Source: Paraburkholderia sacchari
GTDB lineage: Bacteria > Pseudomonadota > Gammaproteobacteria > Burkholderiales > Burkholderiaceae
Reading direction: 5' to 3'
Assembly (NCBI RefSeq): GCF_000785435.2
Contig: NZ_JTDB02000011.1
Span: 117,956 to 181,955 of the forward strand
DNA length: 64,000 nt
A model generated the notes under the pieces. The model was not told the DNA's origin, ran no database searches, and saw nothing but the letters and a program-made list of their open reading frames with translations. Below, in pieces: positions 8,928 through 18,708 of this stretch; the first letter of the stretch is position 1; each line of letters starts with the position of its first letter. The translations under genes were made by a program, and so were the position numbers.

Positions 8928-9658
8928 TGAACAACCGTGGGCAACTCTTTGGCATCGGCGTCGGGCCCGGCGATCCGGAACTGCTGACGCTCAAGGCACT
9001 CCGTCTGCTCAAGGCGGCGCCTGTCGTCGCCTACTTCGTGGCCAAGGGCAAGAAAGGCAACGCGTTCAGCATCGTCGAATCGCACCTCGACGGCGTGCAA
9101 ATCCGGCTGCCGCTCGTCTATCCGGTCACAACCGAGGCACTGGAGCCGCCGTTGTCGTACGAGACGATCATCGCCGACTTCTACGATACGGCGGCAGCCG
9201 TGATCGGCGAGCACCTGGATGCGGGCCGCGACGTAGCCGTCGTATGCGAAGGCGATCCGTTCTTCTACGGTTCTTACATGTACCTGCACGACCGGCTGGC
9301 CGGCCAGTTTCGCGTCGAAGTCGTGCCTGGCGTCTGCTCCATGCTTGGCGGAACCGCGGTGCTCGGCACGCCGCTCGTCTATCGCAACCAGAGCCTCGCC
9401 ATCCTCTCAGGCGTCATGTCCGAGGACGAACTGCGCAGCAAGCTCGCGCAAACCGACGCCGCCGTGATCATGAAGCTCGGCCGCAACTTCGCCAAAGTCC
9501 GCCGCGTGCTCGATGAGCTGGGGCTCGCGAGCCGCGCACTGTACGTCGAGCGCGCCACCATGCCGAACCAGCGGATCGTGCCGCTGGCGCTTGTCGACCC
9601 GATGGCTTCGCCGTACTTCTCGCTACTCGTTGTGCCGGGGCAGAAATGGCAGGGATGA
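8924..9658 (+). CDS. cobI: Precorrin-2 C20-methyltransferase
   Basis: SAM-dependent methylase of 244 residues that methylates C-20 of precorrin-2, the committed step towards corrins. GIGVGPGDPELLTLKALRLL is the first motif, CEGDPFFYGSYMYLHDRL near residue 104 the second, and PGVCSMLGGTAVLGTPL the third. The frame is open about 165 codons further upstream, but that is only a shadow of cobH. The start is ATG 8924, sharing ATGA with the cobH stop (ATG 8927 follows at once). Confidence 0.95.
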   Translation: MMNNRGQLFGIGVGPGDPELLTLKALRLLKAAPVVAYFVAKGKKGNAFSIVESHLDGVQIRLPLVYPVTTEALEPPLSYETIIADFYDTAAAVIGEHLDAGRDVAVVCEGDPFFYGSYMYLHDRLAGQFRVEVVPGVCSMLGGTAVLGTPLVYRNQSLAILSGVMSEDELRSKLAQTDAAVIMKLGRNFAKVRRVLDELGLASRALYVERATMPNQRIVPLALVDPMASPYFSLLVVPGQKWQG

Positions 9659-11358
9659 ATACCACGCCGCCCGTACTCGTCGTGCTCGGGCGCAGCGCAT
9701 TGCCGGTGGCACGACGCATCAAGAATGCGTGCCCCGGCGCGTCGATCCACGGGCTGCTGCCGCGAGTCGAAGGCGAAGCCGATATCGCCTTCACGCAACT
9801 GGGCGAACATCTACAGACGCTCTATGCGCAAGGCGTGCCGATCATCGCGCTCTGTGCGGCTGGCATCGTGATCCGCTGCCTCGCGCCGATGCTCGCCAAC
9901 AAGGGCGCCGAGCCGCCCGTGCTGGCCGTGGCCGAGGACGGCAGCGCGGTCGTCCCCCTGCTCGGCGGACTGGCGGGCGTCAACACGCTGGCCCGCAAGA
10001 TCGCGCAGGCGCTCGACGTGGCGCCTGCCATCACGACGAGCGGCGAATTGCGATTCGGCACCTGTCTGCTCGATCCGCCGGAGGGCTATGTGCTCGCCGA
10101 TCTCGATCAGGGCAAGCATTTCGTGTCCGATCTGCTTGCTGGCGAAGGCGTGCGTATCGAGGGCGCTGCGCCGTGGCTGGACGACGCGCCGATTCCCAAA
10201 GACGAGCGGGCCGCGCTCACGATCCGGGTCACGCCGCGCGCGACAGAAAGCAGGCGCGGCGAACTCGTCATCCATCCGCGCAGCGTTGTGGCTTGCGTGC
10301 CGGAAACGGAAACGCAAGCGTGCAGCGCGGCCGCCATTGCCGAAGCCATGGCGGCGCATGGGCTGGCGCCGGATGCGCTCGCGGCACTGCTGGCTCCTGC
10401 TTCACGGATGGGCGACCCGTTGCTGGAAGCGGCGGCGTCATCGCTCAGCATTCCTCTTCGATTCGCCGATGGCGTTCCGAACGTTGCCCACATGCTGGCG
10501 GACTCGACGACCCCGCGATACGAGATCCGTGCTCATGCCAGCGGCGTGACGCTCGCGGTCGCTCCCATGCCTGTCGCCCCCTCGCGAATCGGCCGTTGCC
10601 GGGGCCGTCTGAGCGTGGTCGGGCTTGGGCCCGGCAGCGCAGGGCTCATGGCCCCCGACGCGCGCGCGGCGCTGGATGCTGCGACCGATATCCTCGGCTA
10701 TGAAACCTACGTGAAGATGGCCGGCCCGTTTCGCGACGAGCAACGCCTGCACTGCACCGACAACCGGGAGGAACTGCTGCGTGCGCGCCACGCGTTCGAA
10801 CTGGCCTGCGAAGGCAGGCAGGTTGTCGTGGTGTCGTCGGGGGACCCGGGCGTGTTCGCGATGGCCGCAGCCGTCTTCGAAGCACTCGACACGAGCAGCG
10901 ATGCGCGCTGGAAAACCGTCGATCTGCGCATCGTCCCGGGCATCTCCGCCGCGATGGCCACTGCGGCCAAGGCAGGCGCGCCGCTTGGACACGACTTTTG
11001 CGTGCTGTCGCTGTCCGACAATTTGAAGCCGTGGAGCATCATCGAAAGCCGCCTGCGCCACGCGGCCGAAGCGGATCTCGTGATGGCGCTCTACAACCCG
11101 ATATCGCGAGCCAGACCGTGGCAGCTCGACCGGGCCCTCGAGATCGTGCGTGAGCAGCGCTCGCCCGCCACCCGCGTCGTGCTTGGCCGGGACATTGGCC
11201 GTCCCGGCGAAGCGCTGACCACGACGACGCTTGGCGAGCTGCAATCCGCACAGGTGGACATGCGGACGATGGTCATCGTCGGTTCGTCCACGACACGCGG
11301 CATTGCGGGCGGAGCTAACGGGGAATGGATCTACACGCCGCGATGGTATGAAGCGTGA
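9655..11358 (+). CDS. cobJ: CbiG domain fused to precorrin-3B C17-methyltransferase (CobJ)
   Basis: A 567-residue fusion. Residues about 1-310 match the N-terminal and middle part of CbiG, the ring-opening protein of the anaerobic route (GIVIRCLAPMLANKGAEPPV, PLLGGLAGVNTLARKIA). Residues about 320-567 are the ring-contracting C-17 methylase CobJ/CbiH (VVGLGPGSAGLMAPDA, SSGDPGVFAMAAAVFEAL, LYNPISRARPWQL). The fusion is known from Pseudomonas. The missing C-terminal CbiG domain is provided separately by CobE at 18709. ATG 9655 is chosen because its ATGA overlaps the cobI stop as in the neighbouring junctions; ATG 9646 is an alternative. Last gene of the riboswitch-led operon. Confidence 0.92.
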   Translation: MNTTPPVLVVLGRSALPVARRIKNACPGASIHGLLPRVEGEADIAFTQLGEHLQTLYAQGVPIIALCAAGIVIRCLAPMLANKGAEPPVLAVAEDGSAVVPLLGGLAGVNTLARKIAQALDVAPAITTSGELRFGTCLLDPPEGYVLADLDQGKHFVSDLLAGEGVRIEGAAPWLDDAPIPKDERAALTIRVTPRATESRRGELVIHPRSVVACVPETETQACSAAAIAEAMAAHGLAPDALAALLAPASRMGDPLLEAAASSLSIPLRFADGVPNVAHMLADSTTPRYEIRAHASGVTLAVAPMPVAPSRIGRCRGRLSVVGLGPGSAGLMAPDARAALDAATDILGYETYVKMAGPFRDEQRLHCTDNREELLRARHAFELACEGRQVVVVSSGDPGVFAMAAAVFEALDTSSDARWKTVDLRIVPGISAAMATAAKAGAPLGHDFCVLSLSDNLKPWSIIESRLRHAAEADLVMALYNPISRARPWQLDRALEIVREQRSPATRVVLGRDIGRPGEALTTTTLGELQSAQVDMRTMVIVGSSTTRGIAGGANGEWIYTPRWYEA

Positions 11359-11379
11359 GGAATGCGCACACGCGCACGC

Positions 11380-12030
11380 TCATGAAATGACCACCAGGTC
11401 CTCCGGCAGCAGGTAGTCCGCACCCCATGCGCGGGCGAGTTGCAGACCTCGCCCCGCCGCTCCCTGAGCGCAGTCGATCACCACCACCCGATCCGCAGCC
11501 GGCGGTCTGGCGGGCTGTTCCCGGGTGCGTGCGTCGCTCACTACCCATAACACCCGTTGCTGAGATGGCTTGCGCCGCTTCGCACGCGCCAGCAGACCCG
11601 CGGCCGTCGCAACGCCGAGCGCGAATGGCGTGCCGCCGCCCCCGCCCACCGGCTGTATCCAGCGCTCGTTCCACCAGCGCGGGACGGCGGGCCCGAAGCG
11701 CACATCGGCGCGCCCTCCGCCGAATGAAATCAGCGAGACCTCTTCGCGCCCGGCCGCGGCACGATCGAAGCATGCCAAGAGCAGTCCTTTGGCGCGTGCG
11801 AGACGCCCGCCGCCGAGCATCGACGCCGAACAGTCGAGCAGGAAGCAATGCAGCGTGCCATCCGCCGACTCGTGGCGCACGAAGCGCAGATGATCCGCAT
11901 GCAGCGGCGAGCGCCCCTTGCGGGCGAGCGTCGCTGGCCATGCAATGCGCTGTCCGCGCGCGCCTGGCTCACGTGGCTCACCAGGCGCTGCGCGGCGCGC
12001 GGCCGCGTGCGTGCCGGGAAGGCCTGGCAT
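11380..12030 (-). CDS. VWA-domain protein, ChlD/BchD-like chelatase partner
   Basis: Von Willebrand factor A domain protein, 216 residues, resembling the C-terminal half of magnesium chelatase subunit D. The metal-ion-dependent adhesion site is LDCSASMLGGGRLARAKG near residue 67, with the second MIDAS threonine in GGGGGTPFALGVA. In Pseudomonas-type clusters this protein and the ChlI-like ATPase replace CobS and CobT as motor partners of CobN. It ends the minus-strand run cobW-cobN-chlI-chlD, 44 bases after the ATPase gene. It is convergent with cobJ. Role as cobalt chelatase subunit is inferred from context. Confidence 0.88.
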   Translation of the reverse strand: MPGLPGTHAAARRAAPGEPREPGARGQRIAWPATLARKGRSPLHADHLRFVRHESADGTLHCFLLDCSASMLGGGRLARAKGLLLACFDRAAAGREEVSLISFGGGRADVRFGPAVPRWWNERWIQPVGGGGGTPFALGVATAAGLLARAKRRKPSQQRVLWVVSDARTREQPARPPAADRVVVIDCAQGAAGRGLQLARAWGADYLLPEDLVVIS

Positions 12031-12074
12031 CCATCGGAACCCGCTGGAATCAGCGGTGGCGCCCTTCCGATGGA

Positions 12075-13160
12075 TCAGCGTTTTTTTATTGAAAGCGGGA
12101 TGACGTCCTTCACGCGCGTGATGCCCGCCGGTTCGGGCGGCAGATAGCCCCAGTCCGCGTCGTCAGCGCGGCGGGGTTCCATCGCAGATGCGGCGTCCGG
12201 TCTTGCAGACTGCCCGCCTTCGCGGTCATCCTCACGCCGCACATCGGACTGGCCACCGGAATCCGCCGGACGCGCATCCGGCGACTGTTCGCGCCGCCGG
12301 TGGCACAGCACCAGTTCCGCAACGCGGTCGACGTGTGCGCCGGTCACGACGAGCGCCGCCTCCAGCGCCGCCAGCGCCCGCGCGGCGCGCAGCATCACCA
12401 GATCGGCCCGCAACCCATCGACGCGGGCTTCGATGCAGCGTGCGCTAACCGTCTCGTGCACTTCGTCGGCAAACGTCAGCCCCGACAACGCCGCGCGCGC
12501 CGCGCGAATCTGCTGCGCCAGTTGCAGCTGTGCCGTTGCATATGTTTGGCGAAACGCCTCGGGATCGAGATCGAACGCCATGCGCGTGCGGACGATCTGC
12601 TGCCGGATCTGTGCATCGAAGCAGTTTTCGAGCTGCACCATCAAGCCGAAGCGATCCAGCAACTGCGGACGCAACTCGCCTTCTTCGGGATTCATCGTCC
12701 CGATCAGCACGAACCGCGCGGCATGACTGTGCGAGACCCCATCGCGCTCGACCACGTTGATGCCGCTCGCGGCCGCATCGAGCACGACATCGACGAGCCC
12801 ATCGGCCAGCAGGTTCACCTCGTCGACGTAAAGCACGCCGTTATGCGCACGCGCGAGCAGCCCCGGCGAAAACTTCAGCGCGCCGCCTCGCAGCACCAGG
12901 TCGAGGTCGAGTGTGCCAACCAGGCGGTCTTCGCTCGCCCCCAACGGCAGCGTCACGAAGTGGCCGTCCGGCAGCAGATCCGCCAGCGAGCGCGCTGCGG
13001 TCGATTTCGCCGTGCCTCGCGGCCCGCTGATCAGTACACCGCCGATCGACGGATCGACCGCTGCCAGCAGCAGTGCCTCGCGCAACGCGTCCTGCCCAAT
13101 CAGTGCAGTGAGCGGAAACGGCTGCGGCATCGCCGTGGATATCGACTGCATCTGACTCAC
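12075..13160 (-). CDS. ChlI/BchI-like AAA+ ATPase, cobalt chelatase motor subunit
   Basis: AAA+ ATPase of the magnesium-chelatase I family, 361 residues. The Walker A is SGPRGTAKSTAARSLA near residue 45, Walker B is NGVLYVDEVNLLADG, and the family stretch GTMNPEEGELRPQLLDRFGL follows. It should drive ATP-dependent insertion of cobalt by CobN together with the VWA protein. The C-terminal 90 residues are charged and poorly conserved. The start is GTG 13160, whose GTGA overlaps the cobN stop; ATG 13151 is the alternative. Confidence 0.9.
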   Translation of the reverse strand: MSQMQSISTAMPQPFPLTALIGQDALREALLLAAVDPSIGGVLISGPRGTAKSTAARSLADLLPDGHFVTLPLGASEDRLVGTLDLDLVLRGGALKFSPGLLARAHNGVLYVDEVNLLADGLVDVVLDAAASGINVVERDGVSHSHAARFVLIGTMNPEEGELRPQLLDRFGLMVQLENCFDAQIRQQIVRTRMAFDLDPEAFRQTYATAQLQLAQQIRAARAALSGLTFADEVHETVSARCIEARVDGLRADLVMLRAARALAALEAALVVTGAHVDRVAELVLCHRRREQSPDARPADSGGQSDVRREDDREGGQSARPDAASAMEPRRADDADWGYLPPEPAGITRVKDVIPLSIKKR

Positions 13161-16100
13161 TGTAGCTTCTCCTCAATCTGCTGCTCGGCGGCCAGCAGGT
13201 GTTCTTCGATCTTTGCGCGGTAGTCGCCGGGCTCCTGCCACAGGCCGCGCCCGATTGCTTCGAGCAACCGCTCGCAAACCGAGCGCAGCGCGTGAGGATT
13301 GTGCCGCTGCATGAATGCCCGCGTGTCGTCATCGTTGACGCAGGCATCGGTCACGAGCGCGTACTGGTGATCGGAAATCACGCGAGCCGTGGCGTCGTAA
13401 CCGAACAGATAATCGACTGTCGCGGCAATTTCGGCAGCACCCTTGTAGCCGTGTCGCTTGACGCCGTCGAGCCATTTTGGATTGACCACGCGCGACCGGA
13501 TCACGCGAGCGATCTCTTCGCTCAAGGGCCGCACACGCGGTGCATCCGGGTTGCTGTGATCGGCGTGGTAAATCTGCGGCTGCTGTCCGGAGAAATGCCG
13601 CACGGCCGCAGCCATGCCCCCCTGGAACTGGTAATAATCGTTCGAATCGAGAACGTCGTGCTCGCGGTTATCCTGGTTCTGGAGCACCACATCGACGCTT
13701 GCGAGCCGCGTCGCGAACGCCGCCGGCGCGTGCTCGCCCGCGCTGGTCTGCGCATACGCATAGCTGCCCCACTCGCGGTACGCGCGCGCCAGATCCGCGT
13801 CGGTCTGCCAGTCGCCCTCGTCGATCATCTGTTGCAGCCCGGCGCCGTACGCCCCCGGCTTCGAGCTGAACACCCGCCAACCCGCCCGGCGGCGCGCTTC
13901 CTGCTGGTCCAGCCCGCGCGCGACCCAGGCATCCCGCTCGCGCAGCACGCGCGCGCGGACCGGATTGACATCTTCCGGTTCGTCGTCGAGTTCGGCCACC
14001 GCCTGCACCGCGGCGTCGAACATGTGCATCACGTTTGCGAAAGCATCGCGGAAGAATCCCGATACGCGCAGCATCACGTCGATACGCGGCCGGCCGAGCG
14101 CACTCGACGGCATGATCTCGAAGTCCGTCACGCGGTGGCTGCCGGGCGCCCACTTCGGGCGCACGCCGAGCAGCGCGAACGCCTGCGCGATGTCGTCGCC
14201 GCCGGTTCGCATCGTCGCCGTGCCCCACACCGACAAGCCGATCGCGCGCGGATAATCGCCGTGCTCCTGCAAATGGCGCTCGATTAGTGATCCTGCCGAT
14301 TTCACGCCGAGCGCCCATGCTGCCTGCGTGGGAATCGCGCGTGTATCGACCGAATAGAAATTGCGTCCGGTAGGCAGCACGTCAGGCCGGCCACGCGACG
14401 GCGACCCGCTCGGCCCCGGTGGAACGAAGCGGCCTTCGAGGCCGCGCGTGAGGTGACGAAGCTCTTCATGGCCGCAAGCATCGAGGCGCGGCAGGACATC
14501 TGCGAATGCGCGCTCCAGCACCGCCGACGCATGCGTGAACGCGTGTTGATTCAGCGCGGGACCAGGCGTATCTCCATCCAGGTCGTCAAGCAGCTTCGCC
14601 GCCAGCAATTCGAGGCGCTCGCGCGTATCGCCGTTATGCCGCCACGGCGCATCGCTTACCTGCGCCAACAGCGCGGGACGCGGCCCGGTCCACGGCGCGG
14701 ACCATTCGGCCGTCAGCGGATCGAATAGCCGGGCGATGCCCAAGTCTTTCGCAAGTGCATCGATCAGCCCGGCATTGCCGCCTTTTCCATCGCCGACCGG
14801 AAAGCGCATCAGCGCAAGCAGCGTGTCGCGTCGCTCGCGCCCGGCAGGCGAACGGCCGAACACGTGCAAGCCATCGCGAATCTGCGCTTCCTTCAATTCG
14901 CATAACCAGGCATCGACGCGCGTGAGCAACTCGTCTTCCTCGTCCTGTCCGCGCGGCTTCGAAAGACTCAGCTCTTCGTGCAGACGGTGCTTGACGATCG
15001 TATCGAGGATGGTGCCTCGCAGCAGCTTCGCACGACGCGCATCGACCATCAGCGCCTCGTAATATTCATCGACCTGCCGCTCCAGATCCTGCAACGGGCC
15101 ATAGGACTCGGCGCGCGTCAGTGGCGGCATCAAATGATCGATGATGACGGCCTGCGCCCGCCGTTTCGCCTGGCTCCCCTCGCCCGGATCGTTGACGATG
15201 AACGGATAGAGGTGCGGCATCGGCCCGAGCGTCAGGTCGGGCCAGCAACTGTCGCTGAGCGCGACGCTCTTGCCCGGCAGCCATTCGAGGCTGCCGTGCT
15301 TGCCGACGTGCACGAGCGCATCGACACCGAAAATCTCGCGCAACCAGAAGTAGAACGCCAGGTAAGCATGCGGCGGAACGAGATCGGCGTCGTGGTAGCT
15401 CGCGTAGTCGCCCGCCACGCGCGAGCGCGACGGCTGGATGCCGATGAACACGCGAGCGCAGCGCCAGCCGGCGATCATGAAGCGTCCCTGGCGAACCGTC
15501 GGGTCGTTTTCCGGCGGGCCCCAGCGCGCGTTCAACGCGTCGCGTACTTCGACGGGCAGTGCCGCGAACGACCTCAGATAATCGTCGAGCGGCAGGCTCT
15601 GCAATGCCGGACGCAGATCGCGCACCTCCGGATCGTTGGTCACGCCCTGCGTGAGTCGGGTCATCAGCGCATCGCCGTCTTCGGGCAAGGCATCGACGCG
15701 ATAACCCTGCTCGCGCAGCGATCTCAGGATCTCGACGACCGAGGCAGGTGTGTCGAGCCCCACGCCATTGCCGATGCGCCCCTCGCTGACCGGGTAATTG
15801 GCCAGCACGAGGGCCAGCCGCTTTTCGTCGTTGCGCAGGCTGCGCAACCGGCACCAGCGCCGGCTCAGCTCCGCAACGAACGCGACACGCTCCATGTCCG
15901 GCTGGTAGCGCACGACATCGACTTCGGTGTGGGGACAACGATACGCGAGCCCCTTGAAACTGATCGCCCGCGTAATGATGCGGCCGTCCACTTCGGGCAG
16001 CGCCACATGCATGGCGATATCGCGCGAATTGAGACCTTGATTGTCCTTGATCCAATGGTCGCGATTCCCGCCGCTCAGGATGACCTGCAAAACCGGCGCG

Positions 16101-16960
16101 TCCACACCGAATACGGGCAACTGCTCCGGATCGTCCGGCGTCGATGCCGCGAAGGCCGTCGTGTTGAGCACCAGCCTAACGTCATGCTCGTCGCACAGCC
16201 GCGCAACGACATCGCGGCTCACGGCGTCCTTGAGCGAGGTGATCGCAATCGGCAGCGGATTCAGCCCGCGTGCCTCCAGCGCATCGATGAGCGCATCGAA
16301 TACGGCCGTGTTCGCGGCCTGCAGATGCGCGCGATAAAAGAGGATCGCCACCACAGGCGCCGTGGCCTGCCAGCGGGCCTGCCAGTCGGCGGCCGTTGGC
16401 GTATCGCGTTCGGGATGGTAGAGCACTGCATTGGGCACCGGCATCGGCAAGGCCGGTTCGTCGCCCCAGTCGAGCGCATGCCAGGCAATCGCGCGCATGA
16501 AGGCCTCGGCGTTGGCCGGTCCGCCCTCGCGCAGGTATCGCCACAGGCGTGTGCAGAACGCGGGACTGGCCGTGCTTTGCGCGATCAGGTTCGGATCTTC
16601 CTGGAGGTCGCCCGAGAACATCACGAGCATCTGTCCGCGTTTTTCCGCGAGATCGACGACCCGCTCGATGCCGTAGGGCCAGTAAGCCTCTCCGCCGAGG
16701 TGATCGACCACCACGACGCGCGCATGCTGCAGCACGTCGTCGACGTAAAAATCGACCGAAGCAGGCTGGCGCAGCCAGGTGACGTTCGCGAGCCTCAGGC
16801 TCGGAAAATCCGGCCCGAGCCGCTCGACGACGCTCGCCAGCAGCGACAGCGTCGTATCCGCCGAGCTGAGCACGACGATGTCGGCCGGACGTTGATCGAT
16901 GCGGATCACGCCCGCCGTGTCGTCGACGAAGCCGCCCGGGACCGTTCGCAACAGGTGCAT
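13157..16960 (-). CDS. cobN: Cobaltochelatase large subunit CobN
   Basis: Large cobalt chelatase subunit, 1267 residues, which binds hydrogenobyrinic acid a,c-diamide and inserts cobalt. Conserved blocks include DALVHVGKHGSLEWLPGKSV near residue 575, GLDTPASVVEILRSL near 400, and RIDVMLRVSGFFRDAFANVM near 960. The C-terminus holds NPKWLDGVKRHGYKGAAEIA. Length fits the usual 1200-1300. The open frame begins at 17035, but ATG 16960 (MHLLRTVPGG) is preferred because it lies just past the cobW stop and gives the family's N-terminus. The very long plus-strand open frame over this gene is a shadow. Confidence 0.95.
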   Translation of the reverse strand: MHLLRTVPGGFVDDTAGVIRIDQRPADIVVLSSADTTLSLLASVVERLGPDFPSLRLANVTWLRQPASVDFYVDDVLQHARVVVVDHLGGEAYWPYGIERVVDLAEKRGQMLVMFSGDLQEDPNLIAQSTASPAFCTRLWRYLREGGPANAEAFMRAIAWHALDWGDEPALPMPVPNAVLYHPERDTPTAADWQARWQATAPVVAILFYRAHLQAANTAVFDALIDALEARGLNPLPIAITSLKDAVSRDVVARLCDEHDVRLVLNTTAFAASTPDDPEQLPVFGVDAPVLQVILSGGNRDHWIKDNQGLNSRDIAMHVALPEVDGRIITRAISFKGLAYRCPHTEVDVVRYQPDMERVAFVAELSRRWCRLRSLRNDEKRLALVLANYPVSEGRIGNGVGLDTPASVVEILRSLREQGYRVDALPEDGDALMTRLTQGVTNDPEVRDLRPALQSLPLDDYLRSFAALPVEVRDALNARWGPPENDPTVRQGRFMIAGWRCARVFIGIQPSRSRVAGDYASYHDADLVPPHAYLAFYFWLREIFGVDALVHVGKHGSLEWLPGKSVALSDSCWPDLTLGPMPHLYPFIVNDPGEGSQAKRRAQAVIIDHLMPPLTRAESYGPLQDLERQVDEYYEALMVDARRAKLLRGTILDTIVKHRLHEELSLSKPRGQDEEDELLTRVDAWLCELKEAQIRDGLHVFGRSPAGRERRDTLLALMRFPVGDGKGGNAGLIDALAKDLGIARLFDPLTAEWSAPWTGPRPALLAQVSDAPWRHNGDTRERLELLAAKLLDDLDGDTPGPALNQHAFTHASAVLERAFADVLPRLDACGHEELRHLTRGLEGRFVPPGPSGSPSRGRPDVLPTGRNFYSVDTRAIPTQAAWALGVKSAGSLIERHLQEHGDYPRAIGLSVWGTATMRTGGDDIAQAFALLGVRPKWAPGSHRVTDFEIMPSSALGRPRIDVMLRVSGFFRDAFANVMHMFDAAVQAVAELDDEPEDVNPVRARVLRERDAWVARGLDQQEARRRAGWRVFSSKPGAYGAGLQQMIDEGDWQTDADLARAYREWGSYAYAQTSAGEHAPAAFATRLASVDVVLQNQDNREHDVLDSNDYYQFQGGMAAAVRHFSGQQPQIYHADHSNPDAPRVRPLSEEIARVIRSRVVNPKWLDGVKRHGYKGAAEIAATVDYLFGYDATARVISDHQYALVTDACVNDDDTRAFMQRHNPHALRSVCERLLEAIGRGLWQEPGDYRAKIEEHLLAAEQQIEEKLQ

Positions 16961-16982
16961 GCGATGCCTGCCGTGAATGCGC

Positions 16983-18092
16983 TCAGGCCGGCGCGGCGAC
17001 GGATTGCGCGCCTGATGCGGCATCAAGCGCGGCATCCAGCGCCGCGTCGAACGCGCGCTGAAGCACCGCTTGATCCAGATCCTCGCCGATCAGGACGAAG
17101 CGGCTCGTACGCGCTTCGTCATCGCGCCAGCGGCGATCGAAATAGCTGTCGAAGCGCGCGCCCACACCCTGGATCACGAGACGCATCGGTGCGCCCGGCA
17201 GCGCCGCGAAACCCTTCGCGCGATAGATCGTGTGGTGCTCGACCAACTGCCGCAACGCGGCGATTGCGGCGTCGCGCGATGCAGGTGCGCCCGACACGAC
17301 AACCGAGTCGAAATCGTCGTGATGGTGATCGGCATCGTGCGCCGAACCGTGATGATCGTGGCGCTGATCGATCGTCTCCTCGGACGCCGAGTTCAGGCCG
17401 AGCAGCACCGGCAGATCGAGCCGGCCATTGTGGGCAGGGACGATCTTCACATGCGCGGGAACGTCTTCGCGGATCAACGCGACCACGGCCGCCTGCTGCG
17501 CGCCATCGAGGAGATCGGTCTTGTTGAGCACGACGAGATCCGCCGCGCTCAACTGGTCCTCGAACAGCTCGTGCAGCGGCGATTCATGATCGAGATTCGG
17601 ATCGGCCTTGCGCTGTTCGTCCACGGCCTCGGGATCTTCGGCGAACTGCCCGCTCGCGGCTGCCGGGCCGTCCACGACCGTGACCACCGCATCGACCGTG
17701 AAGCTGCTGCGGATCGACGGCCAGTTGAACGCCTGCACGAGCGGTTTGGGCAATGCGAGCCCCGACGTCTCGATCAGCACGTGGTCGATCTGGTCGCGCC
17801 GCTCGACGAGCGCTTCCATGACCGGGAAAAACTCTTCCTGCACGGTGCAGCACAGGCATCCGTTCGCCAACTCGTACAGTTGGCCTTCGGTCTCCTCGCC
17901 GGATTCATCGCACCCGATCCCGCAACCCTTGAGAATTTCGCCGTCGATCCCGAGTTCGCCGAATTCGTTGACGATCACGGCGACGCGCAGGCCGTTCGCA
18001 TTGGACAGGATGTGACGCAGCAGCGTGGTCTTGCCGCTGCCGAGAAAGCCCGTGATGACGGTCACGGGAATCTTGCGCATGGAGGTGGACAT
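16983..18092 (-). CDS. cobW: CobW-family GTP-dependent metallochaperone
   Basis: G3E GTPase of 369 residues, thought to deliver cobalt to the CobN chelatase. The P-loop is VTVITGFLGSGKTTLLRHIL at residue 9. The metal-binding motif ANGCLCCTVQEEF (CxCC) is near residue 75, and the guanine specificity motif VLNKTDLL is near 183. A histidine-rich stretch (DHHGSAHDADHHHDD) near residue 250 is a likely metal-binding loop. ATG 18092 is the first start and MRKIPV at 18080 the alternative. It is the first gene of the operon and lies about 200 bases behind a cobalamin riboswitch. Confidence 0.95.
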   Translation of the reverse strand: MSTSMRKIPVTVITGFLGSGKTTLLRHILSNANGLRVAVIVNEFGELGIDGEILKGCGIGCDESGEETEGQLYELANGCLCCTVQEEFFPVMEALVERRDQIDHVLIETSGLALPKPLVQAFNWPSIRSSFTVDAVVTVVDGPAAASGQFAEDPEAVDEQRKADPNLDHESPLHELFEDQLSAADLVVLNKTDLLDGAQQAAVVALIREDVPAHVKIVPAHNGRLDLPVLLGLNSASEETIDQRHDHHGSAHDADHHHDDFDSVVVSGAPASRDAAIAALRQLVEHHTIYRAKGFAALPGAPMRLVIQGVGARFDSYFDRRWRDDEARTSRFVLIGEDLDQAVLQRAFDAALDAALDAASGAQSVAAPA

Positions 18093-18297
18093 GAAAGGTC
18101 TCGATGGCGGTGGTCGCGTGCATCATCGCGCCCGTGCAGTTGCAGGCACGAGGCTTGGGGCAAGGGGCGAAGCGGAATATTCCATCCGTATTCGCGGCTC
18201 TTCGCGGTGGATGCGTGACGAAAGCGCGTGACGAAAACGCGCGACGAATGTGACGGTTCGGCAGCGCGCCGCCTACCCGCAGCGCGTGTCGTCTTCT

Positions 18298-18515
18298 CCG
18301 GCCGGTCTCCGGGCTGGCGAAAAGCCGCTTCACCTTCCCGCGCAACCTGTGGATGGACAGGCGTTGAGCGCAGTGGTCTTGCACATACGTGGCACGCATG
18401 TGTAGAAGTCGGCCGTGTGTCGCTCTCAAGCGACACGTTCGCTTACCGTTGCGGGGGCAGCACAGGTGGGGTCGCCGCAGCGCATCGCTGCATCGAACCG
18501 CTGTTTCCCGTTTAA
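18298..18515 (-). promoter_or_regulatory. Cobalamin riboswitch ahead of cobW
   Basis: Read on the minus strand, the core gctgcccccgcaacggtaag lies at about 18447-18466 and the B12 box cgccagcccggagaccggcc at about 18300-18320. The segment caggttgcgcgggaaggtga lies between them, as in class I cobalamin aptamers. A long variable arm (with tgtcgcttgagagcgaca) sits in the middle. The leader continues about 200 bases to cobW. It should repress cobW-cobN-chlI-chlD when the vitamin is plentiful. Confidence 0.92.
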
Positions 18516-18653
18516 CTGCGCACGTCGGAACGCGTGCGCGAGCACCAGATTAGCCGGGAGTGTAGGTGCCGCGTGCGCGCCAGTCAAGAAACAGGCGAGC
18601 CTCGGGACTTGCCGCGGGCGTGTGGTATCGTGAAAAAAGAGATTTCCGGCTAT

Positions 18654-18678
18654 TTGCCTGTCGTTCAGGGACAGGCAA
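18654..18678. repeat. Perfect 9-bp inverted repeat before cobE
   Basis: ttgcctgtc at 18654-18662 pairs with gacaggcaa at 18670-18678 across a 7-base loop, about 30 bases before the cobE start. No T-run follows, so it is not a plain terminator. It may be an operator or a 5' leader hairpin. Seen directly; function unknown. Confidence 0.6.
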
Positions 18679-18708
18679 CGTTTCATCCCTTTTCGACACC
18701 TCCGAAAT

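Noticed and set aside
14978..17527. 849-codon open frame on the plus strand
   Set aside because: It lies entirely antisense to cobN and cobW, has an arginine/histidine-rich shadow composition and matches no family; the minus-strand genes explain the DNA.
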